Below are positions 27,255 through 36,149 of a stretch of DNA of 48,783 bases, piece by piece. Both the position numbers and the translations under genes were made by a program. The stretch's first letter is position 1; every line of letters starts with the position of its first letter. The DNA is from Siccirubricoccus soli. Its GTDB lineage: Bacteria; Pseudomonadota; Alphaproteobacteria; Acetobacterales; Acetobacteraceae. Where the stretch lies: positions 1 to 48,783 of the forward strand of contig NZ_JAMZIK010000089.1 in assembly GCF_024178315.1 (NCBI RefSeq), in the 5' to 3' direction. The notes under the pieces are model-generated. The model was not told the origin of the DNA. It did no database searches and worked only from the letters and a program-made list of their open reading frames with translations.

Positions 27255-29077
27255 GCCACGCGCTCCCGCACCACCGCCGGCAAGGGTGCCGGGCGGGCGG
27301 CGCGCATCTCCGCGCGCAGCCTCTCAGTCGCCGCCACATCCACCTCCCAGCCCTGCAGCACGACGCCATAGTCGCGCCGTGCCGCCGCCAGGCTCACCAG
27401 CCCGTTCCGCGCATCCCGCGCCACCAGCGCCGGGTCCCGCGTCAGCGGGTCGCCCCAGCCGCCGCCGCCCGGCACCTCCAGCCGGAAGACATCGCCGTAT
27501 TTCAGGGTGATGCAGAATTTGGAGGGCAGCTTCTCCGGCTTCCCGTCGCGGATCAGCCAGTTCATCGAAGGCGCGCCGGGCTGCCCGCCCTGCAGCCCGA
27601 AGGGCAGGAATTCCCGCCGGTCCGCCCGCACCTGCAATACGCCCTCCTCCTCCAGGAACATGTATTCCCGGGCGAAGGGCGCGCCGCCGCGCCACTGCCC
27701 GGCGCCCATGGTGTCCGGCAGGAATTCGTAGCGGGTGATGCGGATGGGCTGCTCCGCCTCCGTCACCTCGATCGAGGGCGACGCCATGTTGGCGAACATG
27801 TGGGAGTTGCCGTCCAGCCCATCCCCCCAGGGCCGGCCACCCCAAGCAGAGCAGGTGAAGTCCACATAGATGAAGGGCGTCCGCGCCTTGGTCCAGCCGC
27901 CGAGGGACACGCCGAGATTGCCGCCATCCCCGGCCGCGCCGACGCGCTCCGGCAGCATCATCGCCAGCGCGCCGAACAGGCAGTCCACCATGCGGAAGCC
28001 GGTCAGCCCGCGCGCCGCGCAGGCCGCCGGCAGCACGCCATGCGCCACCGTGCCGGGCGGCGCGATCACCTCGATGGCGCGGAAATAGCCCTCGTTGTTC
28101 GGGATGTTGGACGGCAGGATGCTGCGGATGCCGCAATAGGCGGCGGAACGGGTGAAGCTGAAGGTGTTGTTGATCGCGCCCTTCACCTGCGGGCTGGTGC
28201 CGGTCCAGTCCACCACCATGCGGTCGCCGCGCTTCTCCACGCGCACCTGCAACGGGATGGGCTTGCCCAGCTCCACCCCGTCATCGTCGATATGGTCGAG
28301 GAAGCTCCACTCGCCGTCCGGCAGCTCAGCCAGGGCGGCGCGGGTCAGGCGCTCGGCATAGTCCAGCAGCTCGTTCATGTAGAAACGAGTCTGCGCCACG
28401 CCGTAACGCGCCACCAGCTCCTTGAAGGCACGCTCGGCAATGGTGCAGGCGGCGAGCTGGGCGCGGAGGTCGCCGAACACCTTCACGGGCACTCGCACGT
28501 TGCGGTCGATCATCATATGCAAGGTGGCATTGGGCTTGCCGCGCTCGTACAGCCGCAGCGGCGGAATCCGCAGCCCTTCCTGGTAGATCTCCGTGCTGTC
28601 GGAAGCGTTGGAGCCCGGCACCCGGCCGCCGACATCGGTGTGGTGGCAGATGGTGGCGGCGATCGCCACCCGCTCGCCATCGACGAAGATCGGCTGGAAC
28701 AGGAAGATGTCGGGCAGGTGCATCCCGCCCTCGAACGGGTCGTTGAGGACGAAGATGTCGCCTTCCGCCATCTCCTCGCCATAGCGGCGCATGACGGCGG
28801 CGAGCGCTTCCGGAATGCTGCCCAGATGGCTCGGCAGGGTCAGGCCCTGGGCCACCAGCCGTCCCTCCGCGTCGCAGAAGGCGGTGGAGTAGTCCATGTT
28901 ATCCTTCAGCACCGCGGAATAGGTGGTGCGATGGACGGTCAGCGCCATCTCGTCGGCGATCGAGAAGAGTGCGTTCTTGAACAGCTCGAACTCGATGGGA
29001 TCGTAGCTTCGCCCCTGCATGTGCCCGCGCGGCCCCTTGCCATCGTCCGGCAGGCAGCATGCCAGGGTGGTGGCCAC
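27251..29077 (-). CDS. hyuB: Hydantoinase B/oxoprolinase family protein (HyuB), copy 2
   Basis: 608 residues from GTG 29077, where AAGGGAG stands six bases ahead. An ATG at 29020 (MQGRSYDPIEFELFKNAL) is the alternative and matches the usual family start. Family motifs: VLNDPFEGGMHLPDIFLFQP, ICHHTDVGGRVPGS, YQEGLRIPPLRLYERG and the C-terminal LEVPGGGGWGDP. It is the first gene of the eight-gene operon and works with HyuA copy 2. The divergent promoter region of 152 bases is shared with the Bug receptor at 29230. Confidence 0.9.
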   Translation of the reverse strand: MATTLACCLPDDGKGPRGHMQGRSYDPIEFELFKNALFSIADEMALTVHRTTYSAVLKDNMDYSTAFCDAEGRLVAQGLTLPSHLGSIPEALAAVMRRYGEEMAEGDIFVLNDPFEGGMHLPDIFLFQPIFVDGERVAIAATICHHTDVGGRVPGSNASDSTEIYQEGLRIPPLRLYERGKPNATLHMMIDRNVRVPVKVFGDLRAQLAACTIAERAFKELVARYGVAQTRFYMNELLDYAERLTRAALAELPDGEWSFLDHIDDDGVELGKPIPLQVRVEKRGDRMVVDWTGTSPQVKGAINNTFSFTRSAAYCGIRSILPSNIPNNEGYFRAIEVIAPPGTVAHGVLPAACAARGLTGFRMVDCLFGALAMMLPERVGAAGDGGNLGVSLGGWTKARTPFIYVDFTCSAWGGRPWGDGLDGNSHMFANMASPSIEVTEAEQPIRITRYEFLPDTMGAGQWRGGAPFAREYMFLEEEGVLQVRADRREFLPFGLQGGQPGAPSMNWLIRDGKPEKLPSKFCITLKYGDVFRLEVPGGGGWGDPLTRDPALVARDARNGLVSLAAARRDYGVVLQGWEVDVAATERLRAEMRAARPAPLPAVVRERVA

Positions 29078-29196
29078 GGTCCACTCCCTTGCGACCCGGC
29101 AAAATCACTTCGGATCCGGCCCCTGCCGCCCGGCTGGGCAGCCCGGGCCCAGGGCTTGGGCATCCGTCCGGGCTGTGCAGCGCAACATCCCGTTGC

Positions 29197-29202
29197 TAGC
29201 CT
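29197..29202 (+). promoter_or_regulatory. Putative -10 element of the Bug-HyuA-HyuB unit
   Basis: TAGCCT in the context TTGCTAGCCT, 27 bases ahead of the GTG start at 29230. The same block precedes other receptor genes. A -35 hexamer is not clear. Confidence 0.35.
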
Positions 29203-29229
29203 TCGCCTCCTTCAGCCGGAGGGGGTCGG

Positions 29230-30174
29230 GTGCGCCGTCGCGTTCTGTTGCTGTCGTCGCTGGCCCTGGCCGCGTCACGCTTGGCGCGGGCGGAGGCTTG
29301 GCCCAGCCGGCCCATCCGCCTCATCGTCCCCTTCCCGCCCGGCGGCGGCGTCGATCTCACCGCCCGGCTGCTGGCGGAGCCGCTGGGCCAGGCGCTCGGC
29401 CAGACCATCGTTATCGAAAATCGGGGCGGCGCCGGCGGCGTGATCGGGGTGGAAGCGATGAGCCGCGCCGCGCCGGATGGCTATACTCTCAGCCTGGACG
29501 GCGCCGGCACCATCACCGCCGGCCCGCATCTTCGCCGCCTGCCCTATGACGCCATGGGGCTGGCGCATGTCACGCGGCTGGTGCGCATGCCCTTCATCCT
29601 GGCCGTGCGCAACAATCTGCCGGCGCGCAGCCTGGCGGAATTCCTGAAGCTGCGGGAGCTCCGCTGGGCCTCGGGCGGCATCGGCACCAGCCAGCACCTG
29701 ACCGGGGAGCTGTTCCGGCAGATGTCCGGCATGGCGATGACCCACATCCCCTATCGCGGCACCGGCCCGGCGCTGAACGACCTCGCCGCCGGCGTCGTCG
29801 ACGCCTATTTCGGCGACCCCGCCACGCTCGGCGTGATCCGCGGCGGCCAGGCCCGCGCCATGGCCGTGACTTCGCCGGAGCGCTGGCCGCTGCTGCCCGA
29901 TGTGCCCGCGGTGGCGGAGGTGCTGCCGGGCTACGAGTCCGAGAATTGGTACGGCCTCGCCGGCCCTGCCGGCACGCCGCCGGACATCGTCGCGCGGCTG
30001 AACGCGGTGATCCGCGAGGTGATGGCGCAGCCCGCCACGGCGAGGCGCTTCGAGGAGGCCGGGCTGCACCCCGCGCCGATGAGCATCCCCGACTACCGCG
30101 CCTTCCTGGAGCGCGATTCCGCAACCTGGGCCCGCGTCGTGCAGACCGGCAACATTCGGGTGGACAGCGATTGA
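29230..30174 (+). CDS. Bug-family periplasmic receptor (TTT-type), HyuAB-linked
   Basis: 314 residues from GTG 29230 behind GGAGGGG. The signal peptide MRRRVLLLSSLALAASRLARA has an Arg-rich start and might use the Tat route, though the Sec route is also possible. Bug motifs are LIVPFPPGGGVDLTARLL, VIENRGGAGGVIGVEAMSRAAPDG, ASGGIGTSQHLTGELF and THIPYRGTGPALNDLAAG. No TctAB permease follows. The stop overlaps the TTG start of HyuA copy 3, so receptor synthesis is coupled to the enzyme pair and the ligand is likely their substrate. Confidence 0.91.
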   Translation: MRRRVLLLSSLALAASRLARAEAWPSRPIRLIVPFPPGGGVDLTARLLAEPLGQALGQTIVIENRGGAGGVIGVEAMSRAAPDGYTLSLDGAGTITAGPHLRRLPYDAMGLAHVTRLVRMPFILAVRNNLPARSLAEFLKLRELRWASGGIGTSQHLTGELFRQMSGMAMTHIPYRGTGPALNDLAAGVVDAYFGDPATLGVIRGGQARAMAVTSPERWPLLPDVPAVAEVLPGYESENWYGLAGPAGTPPDIVARLNAVIREVMAQPATARRFEEAGLHPAPMSIPDYRAFLERDSATWARVVQTGNIRVDSD

Positions 30175-32225
30175 GTACGGCACGCCTGGCTGTCGATATC
30201 GGCGGCACCTTCACCGACCTCGTGCTGGAGCGCGGGGGGCAGAGCTGGTCCACCAAGATCCTGACGACCCCCGCCGCGCCGGAACAGGCGGTGCTGCAGG
30301 GCACGCAGCGCATCCTCCAACAGGCCGGCGTCGCCCCCGCCGAGGTGGGGTTGGTGGTGCATGGCACCACGCTGGCGACCAACGCGCTGATCGAGCGCAA
30401 GGGCGCCCGGACGGCGCTGATCACGACGCAGGGCTTCCGCGATTCGGTGGAAATCGCCTGGGAGCACCGCTTCGAGCAGTACGACATCCATATGGAGCGG
30501 CCGGAGCCGCTGGTGCCGCGGCAATGGCGGCTCGGCGTGCCGGAGCGCGTGGCGGCGGATGGCGCCGTGCTGAAGGCGCTGGACGAGGCGGCGCTGCGCG
30601 CGGCAGCGGCGGAGCTGCGGGCGGCGGGCATCGAGGCGGTGGCCATCTGCTTCCTGCACAGCTTCACCAATGACGCGCATGAGAAGCGTGCCGCCGAGGT
30701 ATTGGCGGAAGCGCTGCCCGGTCTCGCCCTCTCCCTCTCCTGCGAGGTGGCGCCGGAAATCCGGGAGTATGAACGCGCCTCCACCACCATCGCCAACGCC
30801 TATGTGCTGCCATTGATGGAGCGGTATCTCGGAAGGCTGGAAAGCGGGCTGCGGGAGGCGGGGGTGGCGGCGCCGCTGCTGCTGATGATGTCCTCTGGCG
30901 GCGTCACCACGGTGGAGACGGCGCGGCGCTTCCCCGTACGGCTGGTGGAGAGCGGGCCGGCGGGCGGCGCCATCCTCGCCCAGGCGGTGGCGGCAGAATG
31001 CGGCCTCTCCCGCGCCGTCGCCTTCGACATGGGCGGCACCACGGCGAAGCTGACCCTGCTGGACGAGCTGGAATTGCAGCGTTCACGGCAATTCGAGGTG
31101 GCGCGGGCGTATCGCTTCATCCAGGGCAGCGGGCTGCCGGTGCGCATTCCGGTGATCGAGCTGGTGGAAATCGGCGCCGGTGGCGGCTCCATCGCCCGGG
31201 TGGATGAGCTGGGGCGGATCCAGGTGGGGCCGGACAGCGCCGGCAGCGTGCCGGGGCCGGCGGCCTATGCCCGCGGCGGCACGGCGCCGACGGTGACGGA
31301 TGCGGACACCGCGCTCGGGCGGCTGGACCCGGCGCGCTTCGCGGGCGGGACCATGGTGCTGGACCGCGGGCTGGCGGAGCAGGCGCTGGCGCCGATCGCC
31401 AAGGCGCTGGGCAGCGATGCAGCGGGCGCGGCCTCCGGCATTGCCGAGATCGTGGACGAGACGATGGCCAGCGCCGCCCGCGTCCATGCCGTGGAGAACG
31501 GCAAGGATACCGCGGACCGCACGCTGATCGCCTTCGGGGGCGCGGCGCCGCTGCATGCGGCGCGGCTGGCGCGGAAGCTCGGCATGCGGCAGGTGGTGGT
31601 GCCGGTCGGCGCGGGCGTCGGCTCGGCGCATGGGTTCCTGCGCGCGCCCATCGCCTATGAGGTGGTGCGGACGCGGCATATGCGGATCGACGCCTTCGAT
31701 GCGGAGGCCATCGGCACGCTCTTCGCCGCCATGCGGGCGGAGGCGGAAGCGGTGGTGCGGCTGGGCGCGCCGGGCGAGGCGCTGGTGGAAACGCGCACGG
31801 CATACATGCGGTATCGCGGCCAGGGGCATGAGATCGCGGTGCCGATGACGGAGCTCTCCGCCACCGCGCTGCGGGAAGGGTTCGATGCCGGATACGCCGC
31901 GCTGTTCGGCCGCACCATCCCGCGGCTGGAGGTGGAGGCGCTGACCTGGACGCTCGCCCTGGCGACGCACCGCCCCCTGCCCTCCCCGGCGCCGGAGGTG
32001 CTGCCGGTGCCGGCGGCGAAGCCGGTGGAATACCGCGCGGTGCTGGACCCGGCGAGCGGCGCGCTGGAGGAGGCGGCGGTGATGGAACGCCTCTCTCTGA
32101 AGCCTGGCATGCAATTCTCCGGGCCCGCTTTGGTGGTGGAGGCGGAGACGACGACGGTGGTGCCGCGCGGCTTCCTTGCGCGGGTGAATGCGCTGGGGCA
32201 GCTGATCCTGGAGGATGTGTCGTGA
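30171..32225 (+). CDS. hyuA: Hydantoinase A/oxoprolinase family protein (HyuA), copy 3
   Basis: 684 residues. The start is TTG 30171, inside the receptor's stop (TTGA), because the first conserved strand RLAVDIGGTFTD begins five codons later and no ATG or GTG is nearer. Motifs: DIGGTFTD at 9-16, HGTTLATNALIERKGART, AFDMGGTTAKLTLL, GAGGGSIARVDELG. The frame is open upstream through the receptor gene, which is only a by-product of GC content. It overlaps the HyuB copy 3 start (GTGA at 32222). Confidence 0.9.
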   Translation: MSTARLAVDIGGTFTDLVLERGGQSWSTKILTTPAAPEQAVLQGTQRILQQAGVAPAEVGLVVHGTTLATNALIERKGARTALITTQGFRDSVEIAWEHRFEQYDIHMERPEPLVPRQWRLGVPERVAADGAVLKALDEAALRAAAAELRAAGIEAVAICFLHSFTNDAHEKRAAEVLAEALPGLALSLSCEVAPEIREYERASTTIANAYVLPLMERYLGRLESGLREAGVAAPLLLMMSSGGVTTVETARRFPVRLVESGPAGGAILAQAVAAECGLSRAVAFDMGGTTAKLTLLDELELQRSRQFEVARAYRFIQGSGLPVRIPVIELVEIGAGGGSIARVDELGRIQVGPDSAGSVPGPAAYARGGTAPTVTDADTALGRLDPARFAGGTMVLDRGLAEQALAPIAKALGSDAAGAASGIAEIVDETMASAARVHAVENGKDTADRTLIAFGGAAPLHAARLARKLGMRQVVVPVGAGVGSAHGFLRAPIAYEVVRTRHMRIDAFDAEAIGTLFAAMRAEAEAVVRLGAPGEALVETRTAYMRYRGQGHEIAVPMTELSATALREGFDAGYAALFGRTIPRLEVEALTWTLALATHRPLPSPAPEVLPVPAAKPVEYRAVLDPASGALEEAAVMERLSLKPGMQFSGPALVVEAETTTVVPRGFLARVNALGQLILEDVS

Positions 32226-33886
32226 CGGCTTTGACCGAAATCCGCCTGCAGGTGATGTGGAACCGGCTGCTCTCCGTGGTGGAGGAGCAGGCGCGGGCGC
32301 TGGTGCGCACCGCCTTCTCGACCAGCGCGCGGGAGGCGGGCGACATCTCCGCCGGCGTCTTCGACCTGCAGGGGCAGATGCTGGCGCAGGCAGTGACAGG
32401 TACTCCCGGCCATGTGAACTCCATGGCGCGCAGCGTTGTGCATTTCCTGCGGGAGTTCCCGCCGGAGACGATGAAGCCGGGCGACCACTTCATCACCAAC
32501 GATCCGTGGAAGGGCACAGGGCATCTCTATGACATCGTCATCACCTCCCCCGCCTTCCACAAGGGAAAGCTGGTGGCGCTGTTCTCCTGCACCACGCATG
32601 TGGTGGACATCGGGGGTCTGGGACAATCGCCCGATGGGCGGCAGGTGTTCCATGAGGGGCTGTTCATCCCCCTGCTGCCGCTGGTGCGGGAAGGCGTGTT
32701 CGACGAGAGCCTGATGCGCGTGGTCCGCGCCAATGTGCGGGAGCCGGTGCAGGTGGAGGGCGACATCCATGCCCTCGTCGCCTGCAACCAGGTGGGGGAG
32801 GCCAGGCTCTCCGCCATGATGGCGGAGCATGGGATCGCGGATCTCGACGAGCTGGGGGAGCACATCATCTCCCGCTCCGCCGCCGGGATGGCGAAGACGA
32901 TCCGGGCGCTGCCGCAGGGCACGTGGCATGGGGAGATGCGGATCGACGGCTATGATTCGCCGATCGACCTGAAGGCGGCCGTCACCATCGCGGGGGATCA
33001 TGTGGCGGTGGATTTCGCCGGGTCCTCGCCCGCCTCGATCTACGGGATCAACTGCCCGATCTGCTACACGGAGGCCTATACGGCCTTCGGCGTGAAATGC
33101 GTGGTGGCGCCGACCATCCCGAACAATGCCGGCACGCTGGACGCGGTGCGGGTGACGGCGCCGGAGGGCAGCATCGTCAACGCGCCCTGGCCGGCGGCGG
33201 TGAATGCGCGCTCCACCATCGGGCACATGCTGCCGGATGTGGTGTATGGCGCGCTGCACCAGTGCCTGCCCGGGCGGGTGCCGGCAGAGGGGACAAGCAA
33301 TCTCTGGAACCTCAAGCTCGGCGCCGGGCATGGGATGACGGGGATGGGCGCGGGCGGCGGCAATGCCCCGGTCTCCGCCCCCTTCATGGTGACGACCTTC
33401 CATTCCGGCGGGGCCGGGGCGCGGCCGCGGCAGGATGGGCTTTCGGCGACGCCCTTCCCCTCCGGCGTCCGGAACGTGCCGGTGGAGATCACGGAAACCA
33501 TCGCGCCGGTGGTGATCTGGACCAAGGAATACCGGCCGGACAGCGGCGGGCCGGGGCAGTTCCGCGGCGGCCTCGGCCAGGTGATGGAGGTGGAGCACCG
33601 GCACGGCGCGCCCTTCGGCATCTTCGCCACCTTCGAGCGGGTGCACTACCCGGCGCGGGGGCGCGAAGGCGGGGCGGCGGGGGCGAAGGGCAGGCTCTCG
33701 CTGGCCAATGGGACGGAGATGAAGGGCAAGGGCTTCCAGGTGATCCCGGCCGGGGAGCGGCTGGTGGTGGAGATGCCGGGGGGCGGCGGCTATGGCGACC
33801 CCGCGAAGCGGGACCGGGCGGCGCTGGCGCGCGACTTGGCACGCGGGCTGGTGACGCCGGAGGGGGCCAAGGAGTACGGCGGCTGA
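32222..33886 (+). CDS. hyuB: Hydantoinase B/oxoprolinase family protein (HyuB), copy 3
   Basis: 554 residues from GTG 32222, overlapping the HyuA stop. Conserved parts: TNDPWKGTGHLYDIVITSP, CTTHVVDIGG, FHEGLFIPLLPLV, the central SIYGINCPICYTEAYTAFG and the closing MPGGGGYGDPAKRD. The metal-site segment CTTHVVDIGG differs from the CHHxDVGG of the other two copies (Cys-Thr-Thr-His), pointing to a different subgroup and probably a different substrate. Last gene of the plus-strand unit. Confidence 0.91.
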   Translation: MTALTEIRLQVMWNRLLSVVEEQARALVRTAFSTSAREAGDISAGVFDLQGQMLAQAVTGTPGHVNSMARSVVHFLREFPPETMKPGDHFITNDPWKGTGHLYDIVITSPAFHKGKLVALFSCTTHVVDIGGLGQSPDGRQVFHEGLFIPLLPLVREGVFDESLMRVVRANVREPVQVEGDIHALVACNQVGEARLSAMMAEHGIADLDELGEHIISRSAAGMAKTIRALPQGTWHGEMRIDGYDSPIDLKAAVTIAGDHVAVDFAGSSPASIYGINCPICYTEAYTAFGVKCVVAPTIPNNAGTLDAVRVTAPEGSIVNAPWPAAVNARSTIGHMLPDVVYGALHQCLPGRVPAEGTSNLWNLKLGAGHGMTGMGAGGGNAPVSAPFMVTTFHSGGAGARPRQDGLSATPFPSGVRNVPVEITETIAPVVIWTKEYRPDSGGPGQFRGGLGQVMEVEHRHGAPFGIFATFERVHYPARGREGGAAGAKGRLSLANGTEMKGKGFQVIPAGERLVVEMPGGGGYGDPAKRDRAALARDLARGLVTPEGAKEYGG

Positions 33887-34267
33887 GGGCGTGGCAGGCC
33901 GGGACGCTGGGGTTGGGACGAATGCCCGGGACGGCGCAGGGGCCGGGGATGGGGGTATGGGACTATTTTCCCGGCGCGGGCGGGGCTGCCGGCCGGGGGT
34001 GGTGGCGCTCAGGCGCATGAACGGCGGCCGGGCGGCGGGGGGAGGCCCCCTGCCCCGGCCATGATCGGGGGGCTTGCCGGCCTCGGGGCACGGCAGGGCT
34101 GGCGCGGGACGGCAGGCGGCGGCCGGATGGGGGCCGGGACAGCGCGGCGCGAGGCAGGCGGGTGCGCGAGAGAGCGCAGCGCGGGCGTGACGGGGCGCTG
34201 ACCGGGCCGGGTGCGGCGTGGCGGAGCTGGGGTGGGACGGCGGGGGCGCGGCATGGCGCCGCGCGGC
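33887..34267. other. Intergenic region between HyuB copy 3 and the transposase-like gene
   Basis: About 380 bases of very G-rich sequence. I see no gene with a start signal. A weak GGGGG/CCCCC stem at 34037-34050 could act as a terminator for HyuB. No inverted repeat that would mark an IS end was found. Confidence 0.45.
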
Positions 34268-34873
34268 TCAGGGCGGGGCGAAGCGCTTCTGCCAGACGGC
34301 GCGGCCGCCGGCGATGACGAGGCAGCGGCCGAGCAGGTTGAGATAGCCGCGCTTGGGGCGCCAGGTGGGGTCCTCCAGCATGGTTTCCACGATCTCCTTC
34401 GCGTGGGCCCAGAGGGCGCGCGACAGTTCGAGGTTCGGCAGGAACCAGGGGAGCTGGGGCAGCGCGGTGAGGAAGCCGAGGCGCTGGGCGAGGCCGAGGC
34501 CCTGCATGCCCAGCAGGCGCATGGCGCGGCGGGCGAGGCGGCAGACCCAGTACTCCATCGCCTTGAGGAGGCGGGGGCAGTGGGGGTCGATCAGCGCTTC
34601 CAGCAGGCGGGACCAGACGCCTTCATGCGCCAGGCGGCGGAAATGCTTGGCGACGCTGAGGGGCTGGGCGCCGTGGTGGCGGGGGAGGCGCGTCCAGGGC
34701 GTATCCGTCACGCAGGCGAAGAGCATCGCCTCGAACCTCGCCCGCCGGGATTCGGTGAGGGGGCGGCCGGGGGCGGTGGCGTCCGGATCCGTATGGGGGA
34801 GATGGGGGGCGAGAACGGCCCATTCCTCATCGGTGAGCGGGGTGTAGGGGCGGCGGGGGGTGAAGTGGCGCAT
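34268..34873 (-). CDS. Transposase-like protein with an IS5-type N-terminal domain (DUF4096), no DDE domain
   Basis: 201 residues. Residues 1-85 follow the helix-turn-helix domain of IS5-family transposases (YTPLTDEEWAVLAPHLP ... SRRARFEAMLFACVTDTPW...LPRHHGAQPLSVAKHFRRLA). The rest is helical and lacks any D-D-E pattern, so it is not a full transposase; it may be a remnant or a domesticated DNA-binding protein. GAGGAG precedes the ATG. It stands at the exact edge of the AT-richer block, reading away from it, and no terminal repeats are visible. Confidence 0.65.
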   Translation of the reverse strand: MRHFTPRRPYTPLTDEEWAVLAPHLPHTDPDATAPGRPLTESRRARFEAMLFACVTDTPWTRLPRHHGAQPLSVAKHFRRLAHEGVWSRLLEALIDPHCPRLLKAMEYWVCRLARRAMRLLGMQGLGLAQRLGFLTALPQLPWFLPNLELSRALWAHAKEIVETMLEDPTWRPKRGYLNLLGRCLVIAGGRAVWQKRFAPP

Positions 34874-34901
34874 GGGGGGCTCCTCATGCGCTTTGTAGGG
34901 G

Positions 34902-34924
34902 ATTCTTTCGGAAATGTAAAGAAT
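34902..34924. promoter_or_regulatory. Inverted repeat upstream of the transposase-like gene
   Basis: ATTCTTT (34902-34908) and AAAGAAT (34918-34924) form a 7-bp dyad with a nine-base spacer, 28-51 bases ahead of the ATG at 34873. It could be an operator for that gene. Confidence 0.3.
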
Positions 34925-35057
34925 TTCTTCCTATGCACTATGGCCACGACTGTTGCCTCTGCGCCAGTCGGCCCACCACCCAACGATAGCATTCGCCAAC
35001 AAGAGGGGTCACCCCCCGAATGTGCAAGTGGCAGACATCACAGTAAACGCAAAGCGG

Positions 35058-36149
35058 TCAAAGGTCGCTTAGCTCAGCCTGAACTCTGGCGGAGAAGTCT
35101 TTTGGAATACCCGATGCTGCAATCATGTAATCGACCACTGCCATCACGAATTGACGTGCCCGCCGGTTAGAGGCAAAGACAGCTGTCAGCCGTTTATCGT
35201 GACTCTCGTTTTTTCCACAAATTATCCGAATTGCGAGATCGCGACAGACATCGATGCAGCCAAGGACTTCCTGAGGTGCCGTAATGACTAAACCGACCAA
35301 GCTCACCAGCTTGTCCCATGCAGGGAATTCCTGAATACCACTGACGCCTTCGGCTCTCTGCCGAATTTCCTGGCGAATTTGATAAGATTCCTTGCCGCCC
35401 CAAATATAGTAGCGCAATGCCTTCTCGAAGTCAGTCTTGCTCATTTTTGGGTCGTAAAAACGACGAATATCACGCCCAAGCGACGCCCAAAGCAGGAATA
35501 CCGCGGAGAGTACGTCGAGAAAGAGTGCTATATGCGGCTCCTTCACCGGATCAAACTGGCCCCGGACGCTTCGGATCTCGGCCACAATCCGCCTGAATAC
35601 GCGCCAAGGTTCATTTGTTACCGGAGCAGCATGTCTCCCCAAATTGTAAAGGCTCTCGGACCAGTTGTTGCGTTGATAGACATCGTAAATTGCATTCCAC
35701 CGGTCGATTGATGACTGATAGGAATTGTCCTTCCCAAACTCCTGATCGAACGTTTTGCCGAGGTCCTCGAACGATATATCGTCATGCAGATCGACGCTAA
35801 CCTGCAGTGCAGAAATCCTGTGATTGTACACCGCTCGATTCTTAAGAATGACGACCGCATCGTTGCAGCCTGTATAGGCAGCGAGGCCAGCGGCCCAGAA
35901 AGCCCGATTAATCGGGCTCATCTTATTAGTGGTCTTGCAGTCAAATATCGTTCTTCGAAACCCACCATCGCCGATGAATTCTAGGCCGAGAACGTCGATG
36001 TCAGTGAGAGTCTCGGTGGTTTCGCTTAGATCGGACGCACTCGGAACCAAGACCTCGAGGCAGGGGATAACGCCGCGCGCAAGGCAATAGCGAATCGCCA
36101 TCTCTTTCTGGTGACGATCCTTGTCGTATTTTCCCATCGTCTGCTTCAA
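35058..36149 (-). CDS. Unrecognised protein with a PD-(D/E)XK nuclease-like N-terminal core
   Basis: 363 residues, no family recognised with certainty. The N-terminal part fits a restriction-endonuclease-like fold: a helix with Glu16 (DRHQKEMAIRYCLARG), strand TDIDVLGLEFI with Asp52, and strand TIFDCKTTN with Asp70-x-Lys72, followed by a helix. This is the D-(x)n-D-x-K arrangement of PD-(D/E)XK nucleases and the spacing is right. The remaining 250 residues are helical and unassigned. The ATG overlaps the stop of the 424-residue partner (ATGA), so the pair is one unit. Composition marks it as acquired DNA. A DNA-targeting defence effector is the likeliest role, by inference. Confidence 0.72.
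   Translation of the reverse strand: MKQTMGKYDKDRHQKEMAIRYCLARGVIPCLEVLVPSASDLSETTETLTDIDVLGLEFIGDGGFRRTIFDCKTTNKMSPINRAFWAAGLAAYTGCNDAVVILKNRAVYNHRISALQVSVDLHDDISFEDLGKTFDQEFGKDNSYQSSIDRWNAIYDVYQRNNWSESLYNLGRHAAPVTNEPWRVFRRIVAEIRSVRGQFDPVKEPHIALFLDVLSAVFLLWASLGRDIRRFYDPKMSKTDFEKALRYYIWGGKESYQIRQEIRQRAEGVSGIQEFPAWDKLVSLVGLVITAPQEVLGCIDVCRDLAIRIICGKNESHDKRLTAVFASNRRARQFVMAVVDYMIAASGIPKDFSARVQAELSDL

Noticed and set aside
30171-33886. HyuA/HyuB copy 3 as an acetone carboxylase
   Set aside because: The alpha and beta subunits of acetone carboxylase are homologous to HyuB and HyuA, but the small gamma subunit is missing and sizes fit hydantoinase-type proteins better.
33887-34900. Complete insertion sequence around the transposase-like gene
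   Set aside because: No terminal inverted repeats or target duplication could be found on either side.
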